Positions 14,883 through 15,588 of a stretch of 15,588 nt of DNA are shown here, in pieces. The DNA lies in assembly GCA_020047725.1 (NCBI GenBank), contig JAIFNM010000038.1, positions 1 to 15,588 on the forward strand, given 5' to 3'. How positions within the stretch are numbered: the first letter of the stretch is position 1; each line of letters opens with the position of its first letter. This stretch comes from Betaproteobacteria bacterium. Its GTDB lineage: Bacteria; Pseudomonadota; Gammaproteobacteria; Burkholderiales; Rhodocyclaceae. The notes under the pieces were generated by a model, which worked only from the letters and a program-made list of their open reading frames with translations, was not told the origin of the DNA and ran no database searches. The position numbers and the translations under genes are program-made.

Positions 14883-15489
14883 TCGTGAATACCTGATCTC
14901 GCCGTGGATCCGCATTTGGCACTGGACCAACGCCCTGTTGATTATCACCTTGGGCGTGACCGGCATCAGCCTGCACTTTGCCGATCCGAACCTTGTCCTG
15001 GTCGAGTTCTCGCTGGCGGTCCGGATTCACAACATCGCCGGTATCGCGCTGATCGTTGCCTACCTCTTCTTCGTCATCGGCAACATCGTCAGCGGTAACT
15101 GGTGGCAGTTCGTTCCCAAACCTCCCGGCATCCTGAAACGGTTGATTGCACAAGGCAACTGGTACGCCTTCGGAATCTTCCGTGGCGACCCGTCGCCACA
15201 CGAGCCGACGAAGGAAGAGCATTTCAACGTGCTGCAGGCGGTGACCTACTGGAACGTGATGTACCTGCTGATGCCGGTCGTGGTGATTACCGGCTTGATT
15301 TACCTCTACCCGGAATTCGCCCCCGACAAGCTGTTCGGTTTCGACGGGCTGCTGCCGGTCGCCATGCTGCACTACCTGTCAGCGGCGGCCATTCTGTTGT
15401 TCATGTTGTCTCACATCTATCTGGGCACTACCGGCAAAACCGTCGGCCAGATGTTCAAGATGATGTTTACCGGCTGGCACGAGCACTGA
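14875..15489 (+). CDS. Cytochrome b (b561/HyaC-like), four-helix membrane dihaem protein
   Basis: The predicted product is 204 aa. The start is GTG 14875, eight bases inside the end of the cytochrome c gene, with GGAG at 14863-14866. Four membrane helices lie at about 17-35, 52-72, 124-145 and 162-184. Candidate haem b ligands are His16 (RIWHWTN), His52 (RIHNIAG), His166 (AMLHYLS) and His180 (MLSHIYLG), the pattern of the Ni,Fe-hydrogenase/thiosulfate-reductase cytochrome b group. It would link the quinone pool to the seven-haem cytochrome. No hydrogenase or molybdoenzyme subunit is visible. The GTG start and overlap suggest translational coupling. The direction of electron flow cannot be told from sequence. 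Confidence 0.9.
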   Translation: MANREYLISPWIRIWHWTNALLIITLGVTGISLHFADPNLVLVEFSLAVRIHNIAGIALIVAYLFFVIGNIVSGNWWQFVPKPPGILKRLIAQGNWYAFGIFRGDPSPHEPTKEEHFNVLQAVTYWNVMYLLMPVVVITGLIYLYPEFAPDKLFGFDGLLPVAMLHYLSAAAILLFMLSHIYLGTTGKTVGQMFKMMFTGWHEH

Positions 15490-15544
15490 GAGAAAGTTGA
15501 AAACTCGTTCCGGATTTACTGTTTGTTGAACCAAGGAGGAAAAA

Positions 15545-15588
15545 ATGAACTTTCTGAAGAGCTCTATCGCGTTAGCCGTATTGACCAC
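15545..15588 (+). CDS. Start of a secreted protein, third gene of the cytochrome operon (partial)
   Basis: Only 14 complete codons are visible, beginning MNFLKSSIALAVLT, which looks like the start of a Sec signal peptide. A very strong ribosome binding site, AAGGAGG at 15533-15539, sits five bases before ATG 15545. It lies 55 bp after the cytochrome b stop in the same direction and is probably in the same operon. It could be the periplasmic terminal reductase/oxidase or another multihaem cytochrome, but the visible part does not identify it. Confidence 0.75.
   Translation, partial: MNFLKSSIALAVLT

Overview
The window looks like a chromosomal segment of a GC-rich betaproteobacterium, most likely of the Rhodocyclales (Dechloromonas/Azonexus/Accumulibacter-like). 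I base this on the style of the proteins (long multi-PAS hybrid kinases with a conserved linker and HisKA-HATPase-REC block, multihaem cytochromes, a sigma-54 regulator) and on repeats typical of such genomes. This is inference; no marker gene is present.

Layout. 1-122: last 39 codons of a HisP-type amino-acid ABC transporter ATPase. 123-597: no gene; a copy of an interspersed repeat, a REP-like hairpin and a 123-bp inverted repeat built from CACAGAG units. 598-6804: two tandem hybrid histidine kinases. The first has a Cache-type sensor half broken by two frameshifts, followed by an open kinase part; the second is intact (1159 aa), with a solute-binding-protein-like sensor and three PAS domains. 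Their HisKA-HATPase-REC parts are close paralogues. 7041-7673 (minus): uridine kinase. 7674-8137: no gene; a GGAAAG-type tandem array and a diverged third copy of the repeat. 8138-9438: an ArsP/DUF318-type permease with a CSC motif and a small CANC thioredoxin-like protein, probably one operon. 9506-13214 (minus): a translationally coupled three-gene signalling operon made of a PhnD-like periplasmic binding protein, a membrane histidine kinase and an NtrC-type sigma-54 response regulator. 13215-13883: a divergent regulatory region. 13884-15588: a redox operon with a seven-haem membrane-anchored cytochrome c, a four-helix cytochrome b and the first codons of a further secreted protein.

The most interesting unit is 9506-15588. 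The PhnD-like protein has no ABC transporter partners and is coupled by ATGA and GTGA overlaps to a kinase and a GAFTGA-containing regulator. The divergent cytochrome operon has a near-consensus -24/-12 promoter at 13829-13843, 41 bp before its start codon. A palindrome, GTTACC-N4-GGTAAC, lies 240 bp upstream of that promoter, and two related sites flank the start codon of the PhnD-like gene. The reading is that a periplasmic ligand, possibly an oxyanion or other respiratory substrate, is sensed by the binding protein and kinase, and the regulator then activates a cytochrome c/b electron-transfer chain through sigma-54. The substrate and the terminal enzyme, which may be the gene cut off at the right edge, cannot be read from this window.
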